64,000 nt of DNA from Roseiarcus sp963829505 (GCA_963829505.1 CAWHIL010000006.1:1-64000), one strand, 5' to 3'. Positions 36,531-45,543 are shown, numbered from the stretch's first letter. Notes: generated by a model from the letters alone, not told the origin. Made by a program: numbers and translations.

Positions 36531-39500
36531 TTACAGGAGGCCGGAAAGCTTCGTCAGCAGCGCCCCCGCCTCCTTCAGATCCTTCGAGTTGAGGCCTTCG
36601 GTGAACCAGCCATAGACGGTCCCGAGCTGGTCGAACGCCTCCTTGCCGCGCCCTTGCGCGAGGGTGAGTTGGGCGAGGCTGGTCGCGGCGCGGAGCTCGA
36701 GCATCTTCGTCTCCTGGCGCCGCGCGATCTCGAGGCTCGTCCTGAAGGCGGCCTCGGCCCGCGCCGCGGCGTCTTCGCCTGCCCGCGAGACGAGCAGTTC
36801 GCCCTTGAGCCTATGCGCTTCGGCTTCGTGGTAGCGCTCGCCCGTCTCCTCGACGCAGGCGAGCGCCTCCTCGACGGTCTGAAGCCCCTCATCGAACCGG
36901 CCCATCTTCGCCAGCATCTCGGCGCGGAGCGCCAGCAGCCACGGCGCTCCAATCCTCGCCCCGCTGCCGCGGTAGGCCGCGTAGACCTGGTCGAACTGAA
37001 GCAGGCCGGCGTCCGCCTCGCCCGATTCGACCATGACCGAGGCCTTCATCAGGAGTTCGAACATCTGCCAGTAGGGGAATCCGCCCGCGGTCGCGCCGGC
37101 GATCGTCTTGTCGATCCATTGCCCGGCGAACGCGCGTTCGAGGGCGGTGTGATGCAGGAGCGCGTGCATCCCCTCGGCCTGCACGAGCGTGAAGGGCGTC
37201 GCAAGCTCTTCGGCGAGCGCCAGGGCCTCCCGGCTGCACGCGACCGCCTGGTCGGGATAGCCGAGGTACCACTTGGTCACGGCGAGATACGACAGCGTGT
37301 TGGTGCGCGACGGCCCGACGAGCTGGATCGTCTCGAAGGGCCCGGTCGTCTCCACCGCCAGCGCCTTCTGGAAATAGTCCTCCGCGGCCTTTTGCTGTCC
37401 GGTATAGGCGCAGGCCATGCCGAGCGGCGTCAGCCACTCGAGCTGCGAACGCCCGGAGCGACGGTCGTCGGACGCCGACAGCCGTTCGGCGAGACGGACG
37501 GTGGTTTCGTAGTCGGCCCTGACGAGGCTGAAGACGATATGTCCGGTGATCGCCGGCACCAGGAGCGAAACGTCTCCGGTCCGCTCGCTCAGCGCGGTCG
37601 CCTTTTCGTAGGCCTCCGCGACCTCGGGCGCGGCGTATCCGAGACTGGTCTGGAGGGCGACGCCGAGACCGAGCCACAGGCGCGATTCCTGCGCCCATCG
37701 CTCGGGTCTGTCCGGCAGCGTCTCGACGAGGCCGAGCGCGAAGCGAAGGTTGTCCACGGCCTCCGTGTGCGCCGACCGCTGGATGGCGAGTTCGCCAAGC
37801 CGTCCGAGGTACTCGACCGCCTTGGCGGCGTTGTTCGAGCGGCTGTAATGAAGCGCCAGCTCCCCGATGTGGTCGCCAAGGCTATTGGCGTAGAGCAGTT
37901 CGATCGCCCTGCCGACCGCCTCGTGCAGACGCTTTCGCCGCGCGCCGACAAGCGACTGGTAGGTCACTTCCTGGGTAAGGACGTGCTTGAAGGCGTATTG
38001 CGTCGGCCCGGCGCCCGTCTGCGGGTAGATGAAGTCGGCGTGTTCGAGCTCGACCATGAAATTCAGGACGCGCTGGGCGTCGAGGCCGGTCACGGCCGCG
38101 ACAAGCTCGAGCGGCAGACGCACGCCGATGACGGCGAGCGTCTGCAAAAGCTCCTTCTGTTGCGCCGGAAGCCGGTCGACGCGCTCGGCGAGCGTCGCCT
38201 GCACCGTCTGCGGAACCCTCAACTGGACGCCCGCCGAAGGAACGAAACTCGAATGGAGCGCCAGCGAATCGTCCTCGCGCATCGATTGAACGATTTCCTC
38301 GATGAAGAACGGATTGCCGTCGGCGCGCTCGATGATGGACTTCTGGATGGCGGGGGCGATCTGCGGCGCGTGCGTCAGCGACGACAGGAGTTGCTCGGAC
38401 TGCTTTTCGTTCAGCGCGCTGAGCGCGATCTCGGAACAATTCGCCTTGTCGCGCCAGGCCGCGACGGGCTGCGGACGGCTCGTCACGACGAGGAGCGTGT
38501 TCGTCTCGGCGACGCTCGCGGCGAGCAGGTCGAGGAGCCCCTTCGTCTGGGCGTCGGCCCAATGCAGGTCCTCGAAGAACATCACCAGCGGATGCTTCCT
38601 GCTTTCCGCCGCGACGATGCGCTTGACGGCGTCGAGAATGCGCGCGCGCTTGACGAGCGGATGGGTCTGGCTCAGCGGATCGTTGACGTCGACGATCCCG
38701 AGAAGCTCGTGAAGATAGGGGCTGGCGTCCTGAAGCGACGGATCGAGCGCGTTCAGCGCGGCGCCGACCTTCTCCCGCCGTATCGCGGGTTCGTCCGCGC
38801 CGCGGATGTCGAAATAGGTGGTCAGCATGTCGACGATCGGCACCCAGGGCACGTCCTTGGCGTGCGACAGCGCGTAAGCCTCGAGGATGCGGCAGTCCGG
38901 CGGCACGATGCGGCTGAACTCGAACAGGAGCCGCGACTTGCCGCCGCCAGCCTCCGAGACGATGGCGATCGTCCGCCCCGCCCCGCCGATCGCGTGCCCG
39001 AGCGCCTGCTGCATGACTTCGATCGGCCGCTCCCGGTTGACGAACCGGGTGAAGCCTTTTGTCATCGACACCTGGAGGTGGCGCCGGGTCTCGCCGAGCC
39101 CCGCCACCTCGAAGGCGGCAACGGGTTCGGCGACGCCCTTGACCGGCACCAGCTCCGGGCCCCTGATCTCGAAATAGCCCTCGACCAGCCGGCGCGTCGC
39201 GTCGCTGATGGCGATCGACCCCGGCGCGGCCACGCTCTGCAGCCTCGCGGCGAGATTGATCGTATGGCCGATCGCCATGTATTCGAGACGCCCGCCGGTG
39301 TTGAGCGTGCGCAGCACGACGTCGCCGCTGTTGACGCCGACGCGCACCGCGATCCTCGGCTTGCCCTGACGCTCGAGCCAGGAGCCGTAGGAGCGCAGCG
39401 CCCGCTGCATCTCGATGGCCGCGTAAGTCGCGCGCCGCGCGTGATCCTCGTAAGCCACCGGCGCGCCGAACAGGGCGAAGACCCCGTCACCGAGGATCTG

Positions 39501-39818
39501 CACCACGTAACCGTCATAGAACTGGACGGCGTCGACCATGATCTGAAGCGCCGGGTCGACGATCGCCTGGGCGTCCTCGGCGTCGATGCTCGCCATCAGT
39601 TCGACGGAGCTCTTGATGTCGGCGAACATCGCCGACACCGTCTTTCGCTCGCCCTCGGAGGGCACCGAGGCGGACTTGTCGAGCTTGACGGTGAATGTGG
39701 ATGCTTCGCCGAAGGCGTCGCCTACGGATTCTCCCTCCGAGAAGCGAAAGGCGCATCGATCACAAAATCGGGCGATGATCGAATTGACGCATCCGCATCT
39801 CGGACATGATTTTTCCAT
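36531..39818 (-). CDS. Adenylate/guanylate cyclase - AAA ATPase - TPR regulator
   Basis: A 1095-residue cytosolic protein. A zinc-ribbon-like start (CPRCGCVNSIIARFCDRCAF) is followed by a class III cyclase domain at about 60-240 with metal-binding FADIKSS and LGDGVFALFG. Next an AAA/STAND ATPase domain with Walker A SEAGGGKSRLLFEF and Walker B LVMFFEDLHWAD, then a long TPR-rich helical C-terminus to residue 1095. This is a well-known architecture in Rhizobiales, likely sensing an unknown ligand through the TPR part and producing cyclic nucleotide. The start ATG at 39818 is preceded by a weak ribosome site. Confidence 0.88.
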   Translation of the reverse strand: MEKSCPRCGCVNSIIARFCDRCAFRFSEGESVGDAFGEASTFTVKLDKSASVPSEGERKTVSAMFADIKSSVELMASIDAEDAQAIVDPALQIMVDAVQFYDGYVVQILGDGVFALFGAPVAYEDHARRATYAAIEMQRALRSYGSWLERQGKPRIAVRVGVNSGDVVLRTLNTGGRLEYMAIGHTINLAARLQSVAAPGSIAISDATRRLVEGYFEIRGPELVPVKGVAEPVAAFEVAGLGETRRHLQVSMTKGFTRFVNRERPIEVMQQALGHAIGGAGRTIAIVSEAGGGKSRLLFEFSRIVPPDCRILEAYALSHAKDVPWVPIVDMLTTYFDIRGADEPAIRREKVGAALNALDPSLQDASPYLHELLGIVDVNDPLSQTHPLVKRARILDAVKRIVAAESRKHPLVMFFEDLHWADAQTKGLLDLLAASVAETNTLLVVTSRPQPVAAWRDKANCSEIALSALNEKQSEQLLSSLTHAPQIAPAIQKSIIERADGNPFFIEEIVQSMREDDSLALHSSFVPSAGVQLRVPQTVQATLAERVDRLPAQQKELLQTLAVIGVRLPLELVAAVTGLDAQRVLNFMVELEHADFIYPQTGAGPTQYAFKHVLTQEVTYQSLVGARRKRLHEAVGRAIELLYANSLGDHIGELALHYSRSNNAAKAVEYLGRLGELAIQRSAHTEAVDNLRFALGLVETLPDRPERWAQESRLWLGLGVALQTSLGYAAPEVAEAYEKATALSERTGDVSLLVPAITGHIVFSLVRADYETTVRLAERLSASDDRRSGRSQLEWLTPLGMACAYTGQQKAAEDYFQKALAVETTGPFETIQLVGPSRTNTLSYLAVTKWYLGYPDQAVACSREALALAEELATPFTLVQAEGMHALLHHTALERAFAGQWIDKTIAGATAGGFPYWQMFELLMKASVMVESGEADAGLLQFDQVYAAYRGSGARIGAPWLLALRAEMLAKMGRFDEGLQTVEEALACVEETGERYHEAEAHRLKGELLVSRAGEDAAARAEAAFRTSLEIARRQETKMLELRAATSLAQLTLAQGRGKEAFDQLGTVYGWFTEGLNSKDLKEAGALLTKLSGLL

Positions 39819-39981
39819 TTGGCGTATTATCTCTTGACCGTTCTCACGTCCACGCAGGCGCCGCGAGCGCCGCCCGCCGAGAACGGGGGCGCTTGCCCCG
39901 CAGAAACTCGTGGACTGTTATTTTGTCATCGTTTATAGCCCAACGGAACACCGTTCCGCCATCTCGCCGGGGCTGCCCACA

Positions 39982-40470
39982 ATGACGAAATCGAACGAGC
40001 GGGCGGACGCTTCGGCGACCTCGCGGGGAGACCCGCCGGCGGCGCGCGCCGCCGCCGCCGGCTTTTTTCCGCTTCCGTCGGACGCCGCGCCGCCGGCCGC
40101 ACGCGAGGAGGAGGCGGCGGCCCTTCCCGAGACGCTGTTCGGCGCGCCGATACAGGCCTGCCTGATCGGCTTCTCGGCCTTTGCCCGCTATTCGAGCGCC
40201 GTGGCGGACGCTTTGGGGCGCTACGAGGCCGGCCTCGCCGAGGCCGGCGTGACGCCCGGCCGGGGCCTCTCGGCGCTTCAGGATCGCGCTTTCGTCGACG
40301 AGACGCGGGCTCTTCTGCGCCGGATGGGCGAGGCCGCGAGCCTCGAGGCCCGCCGCGCCCAGGTCGAACTCGAGAAGGTCGGCAAATCGGTCGCCCGCGC
40401 CGCGGCGGCGGCCGAAGGCGGCGCCGATCCGCAGGCGCCTTACGTTCGCAGGCATGAGGTGAAGGCTTGA
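39982..40470 (+). CDS. Hypothetical phasin-like protein
   Basis: About 162 residues beginning MTKSNERADASATSRGD, an Ala/Pro-rich disordered stretch, then a helical core FGAPIQACLIGFSAFARYSS and long amphipathic helices to the end. The core resembles phasin or other coiled proteins but has no diagnostic motif. Its stop overlaps the TTG start of the polyprenyl synthetase gene by four bases (TTGA), suggesting coupled expression. The ATG at 39982 was chosen; the longer frame to 39910 is an unlikely start. Confidence 0.55.
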   Translation: MTKSNERADASATSRGDPPAARAAAAGFFPLPSDAAPPAAREEEAAALPETLFGAPIQACLIGFSAFARYSSAVADALGRYEAGLAEAGVTPGRGLSALQDRAFVDETRALLRRMGEAASLEARRAQVELEKVGKSVARAAAAAEGGADPQAPYVRRHEVKA

Positions 40471-41414
40471 ACGAGGCTGTGGACGTCGCGCGAACCGGCG
40501 ATCCGGTGATCGCCGCGCTCGGTTTCGAGGAGGAAATGGCGGCGGTTCGGCGCCGGCTCATGGCTTGGGTCGAAGGCTCGGATCCGGAGATGCGCGAAGC
40601 GCTCGAATGGCAGTTCCTGTCGCGCTCGAAATATTTCCGTCCGCTGACCATCTTCGCCTGCCGCCGCGCCATCGAGCCGGGTCCGGTCCCCGAGCGTATT
40701 CTCAATTCAGCGGTCGTCATCGAGTTCTTCCACAACGTGTCGCTCGTGATCGACGACATCGTCGACCGCTCCGACGAGCGGCGCGGCCGGGCGACGCTGC
40801 ACAAGCGGTTCGGCGAGCTGACCGCGCTCATGGCGTCCGGCTATATCGTCGCCGACGGCTACCTGCGGCTCGGCGACGATCTCCAGGCGATCGGGCTCTT
40901 CTCGGAGCTTCTGAAGCGTCTCGGCGTCGCCGAATGCATGCAATGGCGGCTCAGGCGCCAGCCGCTCGGGGTCGAGGACTGGCGCAAGATCGCCGGCGAG
41001 GACACCGGCTCCATGTTCGAGGTCTGCGCCTGTCTCGGCGACCGCAGCGGCCGCCTGCGGCGGTTCGGCGGGCTGCTCGGCCTCCTCTATCACGGCTGCG
41101 ACGATGTCGGCGACGTCCGTGGCGCGGCGGCTCTCGGGGGCGGCGGCGAAGAGGACGTGCGCGACGGGATCCTGACGCTGCCGGCGGCGCTCGCCATCCG
41201 CGACCGGTCGACGGCCAAGCTCTTCTGCAAGCCGGACCCCGATGCGAGGGACCTCAAGGCGATCGCGGCGGCCTTCTCGGCCGAGCTGCCGAACGCGGAA
41301 AACTACCTCGACGGCGTCGCCGAAGAGGCGCGCGCCGAAGCGCGCCTGTTCGCCGACGATCCCGCGCCGCTGATCGCGCTCGTCGAGCAGACGCGGTGCC
41401 TCAGCGGGCGATAG
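40467..41414 (+). CDS. Polyprenyl synthetase (trans-isoprenyl diphosphate synthase type)
   Basis: A 315-residue all-helical enzyme. The first aspartate-rich motif is FFHNVSLVIDDIVDRSDERR (DDxxD with the following RR), and the second is LLYHGCDDVGDVRG. FRPLTIFACRRAI is the substrate-binding region. Start is the TTG at 40467, overlapping the previous stop. The protein condenses isopentenyl and allylic diphosphates; chain length is unknown. It converges with the phytoene-desaturase-like oxidoreductase gene, 12 bases apart, and may belong to an isoprenoid pathway with it. Confidence 0.8.
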   Translation: MNEAVDVARTGDPVIAALGFEEEMAAVRRRLMAWVEGSDPEMREALEWQFLSRSKYFRPLTIFACRRAIEPGPVPERILNSAVVIEFFHNVSLVIDDIVDRSDERRGRATLHKRFGELTALMASGYIVADGYLRLGDDLQAIGLFSELLKRLGVAECMQWRLRRQPLGVEDWRKIAGEDTGSMFEVCACLGDRSGRLRRFGGLLGLLYHGCDDVGDVRGAAALGGGGEEDVRDGILTLPAALAIRDRSTAKLFCKPDPDARDLKAIAAAFSAELPNAENYLDGVAEEARAEARLFADDPAPLIALVEQTRCLSGR

Positions 41415-41426
41415 GGGAGCCGCTCC

Positions 41427-43247
41427 TTACGACCGCCCGCCGGTGAACAGGCGGGCGAGCGACCCGGCCGTCCGCTGCCAGTCGGCCAGCAATCCCTCGG
41501 CGCCGCGCGCCCATTCGGAGGCGGCCCGCGCGCACGCCCGGAGGGCCGGCGCCGGACCGCCGGCCGCCGCCGCGCGAAACGTGTCCGCCTCGGCCCACAT
41601 CTTCGCGAGCGCGGCGTAGGGCGCGAGCAACACTTTGGCGCCGACCATGAGCGGCGCCGGATAGGCTTCGGGGACAATGAGCGGAACGGGGGTTTGCGGC
41701 TCCGCGTGGGGATGGCGCTCCGTCACAGCCTGCGCGGCCAGGCACCCCGAATAGACCGCCGATTCGACCGTCGCCATCGTCACCGGGTTCAGCGCCGTGT
41801 CGCCGGCGAAATAGAGGTTCGCGATCTCCGGATAGGTCGTCTTCGTGCACCACGCCTCGCTGCCGACCTGATTGACGAAGAGCTTCTGGTGGAGGTTCGG
41901 CTGAAAGAAGGTATTGTCCCAGTCGATGTCCTCGTCGAGGTTGACGGGAACGTAGCGGGCGAATTCGGCGAGCAGGAGACGGGCCGCGTCATGCACGGCC
42001 GAATGTTTGGCGAGCTCCGACCAGTAGCCGGTTTTGGCGCGCGCCGCGGCGTCGCGGGCGGCGATGTCCTTGCGGGCCCGCTCGCCGGCGAGCTTGACGG
42101 GGATCGCATCGAAATCGGACGCCGCGAGCGCCAGAACCGTCTTTTCCGGCGTGCTGAGCTCCTCGATTTTGACGAAAGTCAGCGCGTATTTCGAATCCGT
42201 GAGCGCCACGTAATAGGACGGAATGTCGGCGAGCGTCCGGGTGAAGGCGACGGTGAGCACCGGAAGCGGCGCGCTTCCGAGGCGCCGCACATTGGCGAGA
42301 TCCGGCAGCACGCTGACGATCGACCGGTCGCCAGCCTTCGCGCCGGGCCGCGAGCCCGCCTTGGAGAAGATCATGTCGCTGAGGCCGCCCGGCGAGGCGG
42401 CGAGGATGAGGCTTTCGATCGCATGCGGCTCGGCGTGCTGCGTCCGCTTGAGCTCCACGCCCTCCTCGTCATAGACGATCTTGTCGTATGAGATCTCCGC
42501 GATCCTGCCGTCGCGCACTCTCACTCCCTTGACCTCGGCCGAATCCTCGATTGCGACCTTCAGTTCCTCGAGCTTCTTCCTCAGCGGCAGGATCAGATGC
42601 TCGTAGGAATTGCCCTTCAGCACCCAGGCGCTCGGGCTCGGCTCGCGGAAGGCGTATTTGGCGAAGCGCTGATAGGCGACGGCGGAGGTGAGATCGCTGT
42701 CGATCGACCAGATGTTGTCGATCGACTGGGCGAAGAAGCGGGCGGTCTCCGGCGTCGTGTATGGCCGGTTGACGATGAAATCGTTCAGCGTCTGGCTCGC
42801 CAGAAATTGCGCGTCCCCTTCGCCGCGGGCGATGAGATCGAGAATTGTGTAGCTGATGATGAAGAGTTCGGCCGGGCTCATGATCCCGGTCATCAGGTTC
42901 TCGATCGCGGTGCCGCGCGCGCCGAGGTTGGTCATGACCTTGTAATTGGGAAATTCGCCGAGCCGCAGCACGCCGAACTGATCGCGACGCTCGAAATCGT
43001 CTTCGCGGCTCAAGCCGACGTCGTCAACGAGGCGCCAGAAGTTGTGGTACCACTGGCCGAACATGTGCGGGTAGACTTCGTGGAAGACGCCTCTGCGCTT
43101 GACCGCGCTGAGGTTGCCGCCGACCAGCGGGTACTGCTCGAAGACCGTGACCGCGAAGCCGCGTTCGGCGAGACGCAGCGCGGCGGTCAGGCCGGCGATG
43201 CCGCCGCCGACGATCGTCACCTTCGGCGCTGGAGCTTTTGTCGCCAT
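41427..43247 (-). CDS. FAD-dependent oxidoreductase, phytoene-desaturase-like
   Basis: A 606-residue flavoprotein with the Rossmann fingerprint TIVGGGIAGLTAALRLAERG followed by VTVFEQYPLVGGNLSAV. The C-terminal part has the second FAD motif LYFAGDTALNPVTMATVESA. Overall layout is that of amine-oxidase/CrtI-type desaturases, as in carotenoid and hopanoid biosynthesis, but the substrate cannot be told. It is convergent with a polyprenyl synthetase gene. A C-terminal ~80-residue extension with hydrophobic stretches is unusual for CrtI. Confidence 0.75.
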   Translation of the reverse strand: MATKAPAPKVTIVGGGIAGLTAALRLAERGFAVTVFEQYPLVGGNLSAVKRRGVFHEVYPHMFGQWYHNFWRLVDDVGLSREDDFERRDQFGVLRLGEFPNYKVMTNLGARGTAIENLMTGIMSPAELFIISYTILDLIARGEGDAQFLASQTLNDFIVNRPYTTPETARFFAQSIDNIWSIDSDLTSAVAYQRFAKYAFREPSPSAWVLKGNSYEHLILPLRKKLEELKVAIEDSAEVKGVRVRDGRIAEISYDKIVYDEEGVELKRTQHAEPHAIESLILAASPGGLSDMIFSKAGSRPGAKAGDRSIVSVLPDLANVRRLGSAPLPVLTVAFTRTLADIPSYYVALTDSKYALTFVKIEELSTPEKTVLALAASDFDAIPVKLAGERARKDIAARDAAARAKTGYWSELAKHSAVHDAARLLLAEFARYVPVNLDEDIDWDNTFFQPNLHQKLFVNQVGSEAWCTKTTYPEIANLYFAGDTALNPVTMATVESAVYSGCLAAQAVTERHPHAEPQTPVPLIVPEAYPAPLMVGAKVLLAPYAALAKMWAEADTFRAAAAGGPAPALRACARAASEWARGAEGLLADWQRTAGSLARLFTGGRS

Positions 43248-43346
43248 GCATGCCCCCGGGGCGGCCTCTCAAATCAGCGGCGGAGGCCAGCGCCCGGGTC
43301 GATGGTATGTCTCCCGCGACGCTCCGGTCAAATCGCGGGGCGCCTC

Positions 43347-44543
43347 TCAGGCGCACCGCCTCAAAGCGTCGTAGACCGACGTCTCGAAGGCGAGGAAGGC
43401 CTCGAGGGCGGCCGGATCCATGAACGGAAAAACCTGGGCGGCGAAGGCGCCGGCGAGGCCGTTCCGGCGGTCGACCCAATAATAGAGGTTGCCGAGGCCC
43501 GCCCAGCCGAAGGCGCCCGCCGGCCGGCCGGTCGGCGCCTCCGTCTTGTTGATCATGAAGGTCAGGCCCCAGCCCTTCGCGACGCCGGGAAAGAACTCGG
43601 CGTCGTTCGTCTCGCTAGGGCTGACGCTCGTCATGCGGCGAACTGTCAGGCCGGCGAGATGATCGCGCGCGGCGTAAGCGACCGTCTCGGGCTTCAAGAC
43701 GCGCCCGGCCTCGCCCATGCCGTCGTTGAGCCACATGCGCAGGAATTGGATATAGTCGGGGACCGTCCCGAAGAGCGCGGTTCCGCCCATCCAGACTTCC
43801 GGCGCCTCGGGGCGTTCGAACGCGGTCGGCGCCAGCGTTCCATCGGCCCCACGCTGATGCATCGCGGCGCGCCGCGCCCGCATCGACGGCGTCTGGACGA
43901 AGCGCGTATCGTTCATACGGAGCGGATCGAACACGAAGCTTTGCAAGACGGCGTCGAGGCGCGCGCCCGCGACCGCCTCGACGACCTGACCCGCCCAATC
44001 GATCCCGAGACCGTATTCCCAGGCGTCGCCGGGATCGAAGAGCAGCGGCGCCATGAGGCCCGCCTTGAGGCCGAGGCGCGGGTTCGGATGGCCGCGCTCG
44101 GCGAGATGCGTCAGCGCGGCGTTGAAGAAAGTGTAGCCGAAGCCCGCCGTGTGCAACATCAGCATGCGGGTCGTGATGTCGCGCCTGGGCGCCCTGAGGC
44201 GCGGCGCGCCCGCGTCATCGAAGCCGTCGAGCACTTCGAGCGCGCCGATCTCCGGACAATAGCGTTTCGCCGGCGCGTCGAGATCGAGACGGCCCTCCTC
44301 GACGAGTTTGAGGACCGCGGTCCCGGTGATCGCCTTGGTCAGGGAGAAGAGCGCAAGCACGCTGTCGCTCGTCATCGGCGCTCGATCGCCGATCCGGCGG
44401 ACGCCGGCCGAACCCTCGTAGAGGACGCCGTCGCGGCCCGCGACCATGGCGACGACGCCCGGAACGCCGGGGTCGGCGGACACGGCGTTCGAGAGGATCG
44501 CGTCGAGGGCGGGAGCAACGTTCGATGCGTCAGCAACGATCAT
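43347..44543 (-). CDS. Class C beta-lactamase-fold serine hydrolase fused to a VapC-like start
   Basis: A 398-residue serine hydrolase of the esterase/penicillin-binding-like group: S67-x-x-K70 in LALFSLTKAITGTAV, and a later GAGALGWAGLGN-like region (AFGWAGLGNLYYW). Its start is odd: MIVADASN is like the first residues of a VapC toxin, and the start codon overlaps the stop of an orphan VapB gene by four bases. The junction sequence around the start (CTGCCGAAATGATCGT) closely matches that of the vapBC operon at 33521 (CTGCCCAAATGATCGT). Natural start otherwise expected near residue 8-10. No signal peptide. Confidence 0.8.
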   Translation of the reverse strand: MIVADASNVAPALDAILSNAVSADPGVPGVVAMVAGRDGVLYEGSAGVRRIGDRAPMTSDSVLALFSLTKAITGTAVLKLVEEGRLDLDAPAKRYCPEIGALEVLDGFDDAGAPRLRAPRRDITTRMLMLHTAGFGYTFFNAALTHLAERGHPNPRLGLKAGLMAPLLFDPGDAWEYGLGIDWAGQVVEAVAGARLDAVLQSFVFDPLRMNDTRFVQTPSMRARRAAMHQRGADGTLAPTAFERPEAPEVWMGGTALFGTVPDYIQFLRMWLNDGMGEAGRVLKPETVAYAARDHLAGLTVRRMTSVSPSETNDAEFFPGVAKGWGLTFMINKTEAPTGRPAGAFGWAGLGNLYYWVDRRNGLAGAFAAQVFPFMDPAALEAFLAFETSVYDALRRCA

Positions 44544-44776
44544 TTCGGCAGGCCCTGCTCATCCCATTGAAGGGGGTCGCAGGCATCGATGCGGTCCGGC
44601 AATCGATCGATCTGAGCGAGAATCGCGGCGATCCGGCCCGCGGTCGCTTCGCCTTCAATTTTCTGCAGCAATCCTTCGAGCGCGCGCTCGACGACCAACG
44701 TCGCGGTCCATCCCATTCTTTTTGCGAGGCGCTCCACTGTGGCGACGACTTTGGGATCGGCGATCTGCAGCGGCAT
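44540..44776 (-). CDS. VapB-type antitoxin without a VapC partner
   Basis: About 78 residues from the ATG at 44776: MPLQIADPKVVATVERLAKR with an RHH-like helix and the tail DPLQWDEQGLPK, which is the same C-terminal form as the antitoxin at 33268. The expected vapC in the overlapping position is replaced by a serine hydrolase gene. The ATG at 44776 is preferred to the one at 44836 because the extra 20 residues are unlike the family. Confidence 0.75.
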   Translation of the reverse strand: MPLQIADPKVVATVERLAKRMGWTATLVVERALEGLLQKIEGEATAGRIAAILAQIDRLPDRIDACDPLQWDEQGLPK

Positions 44777-44857
44777 CGAAGGCTCGACAATGAAGTTCAG
44801 GGGCATCAATACACACAAAAATCTGCCCGCGCGCATCTATCGTCTCGCTACACGCCC

Positions 44858-44903
44858 TTGACGACGGCACGTACAGGATATACGTTTATGGGAACGTATA
44901 TCC
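44858..44903 (+). promoter_or_regulatory. Promoter with perfect palindromic operator of the AbrB-VapC operon
   Basis: A perfect 11-base inverted repeat, GGATATACGTT (44876-44886) and AACGTATATCC (44893-44903), has a six-base spacer. A TTGACG -35 hexamer (44858-44863) lies 14-16 bases before TATACG, which would place the -10 inside the left arm. Binding of the antitoxin or antitoxin-toxin complex there would repress the operon. Palindrome and hexamers are seen; autoregulation is inferred from the family. Confidence 0.75.
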
Positions 44904-44915
44904 ATGGGATCCGCC

Positions 44916-45146
44916 ATGCAAGTCGCCAAATGGGGCAATAGCCTCGCGGTCCGCCTCCCAGCCGCGGTCGTCGACGCCCTCAAGCTCAAGGCGGGGGACG
45001 AGATCGACATCCGCATCGACGGCGAGCGCGCTTTCGCCGTCGCGCGCAAACCCGGCCGCGAGGACTGGCTGAAGCGACTGCGCGCGCTTCGCGGCCGAAT
45101 GCCCGCCGATTTCACGTTCGATCGCGACGAGGCCAATGCCCGCTAG
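44916..45146 (+). CDS. AbrB/MazE-type antitoxin
   Basis: About 76 residues from the ATG at 44916: MQVAKWGNSLAVRLPAAVVD with the swapped-hairpin AbrB fold and KLKAGDEIDIRIDGER. It overlaps the PIN toxin start by 11 bases. The ATG at 44904 overlaps the operator and lacks a ribosome site, so the second ATG (with GGA upstream) is preferred. It should bind the palindrome at 44876-44903. Confidence 0.9.
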   Translation: MQVAKWGNSLAVRLPAAVVDALKLKAGDEIDIRIDGERAFAVARKPGREDWLKRLRALRGRMPADFTFDRDEANAR

Positions 45147-45543
45147 CTTCCTCGATACAAACGTTCTCATCTATCTTGTGTCGGGCGACGGGCGCAAAGC
45201 CGATCGGGTCGAAGCGCTCTTGCGGGCCGGCGCTTCGATCAGCGTCCAGATCCTCAACGAGGCGACAAACGTCGTTCGGCGAAAATTCGGCTTGTCGTGG
45301 ACCGAGACGCGCGAGTTCCTCGCAGGCTTGCGCGCGCTTCTCAGCGTGGTCCCGGTAACGGTCGAGATTCACGAGGCGGGGCTGATGCTGGCGGAACGGC
45401 ATGGCTTCGCCCTCTACGATGCGATGGTCGCCGCCGCGGCGCTGACGACCGGCTGCGACACGCTCTGGTCCGAGGACATGCATCACGGTCTTCTGATCGA
45501 CCGCCGCCTGCGCATTCTCAACCCGTTCAGGGACGACCCATGA
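45136..45543 (+). CDS. VapC-type PIN-domain toxin
   Basis: A 135-residue PIN RNase with D7 in MPASFLDTNVLIYLV, E in ILNEATNVVRRKF, D in ALYDAMVAAAAL and the C-terminal acidic SEDMHHGL. These four acidic residues make the active site. It is the toxin of the AbrB-VapC module. Its stop overlaps the start of the next gene (ATGA). Confidence 0.92.
   Translation: MPASFLDTNVLIYLVSGDGRKADRVEALLRAGASISVQILNEATNVVRRKFGLSWTETREFLAGLRALLSVVPVTVEIHEAGLMLAERHGFALYDAMVAAAALTTGCDTLWSEDMHHGLLIDRRLRILNPFRDDP

Noticed and set aside
36348..39809. Very long plus-strand open frame (1153 codons)
   Set aside because: It is the antisense of the cyclase-ATPase-TPR gene; rich in Arg and without domains, a common effect of high GC.
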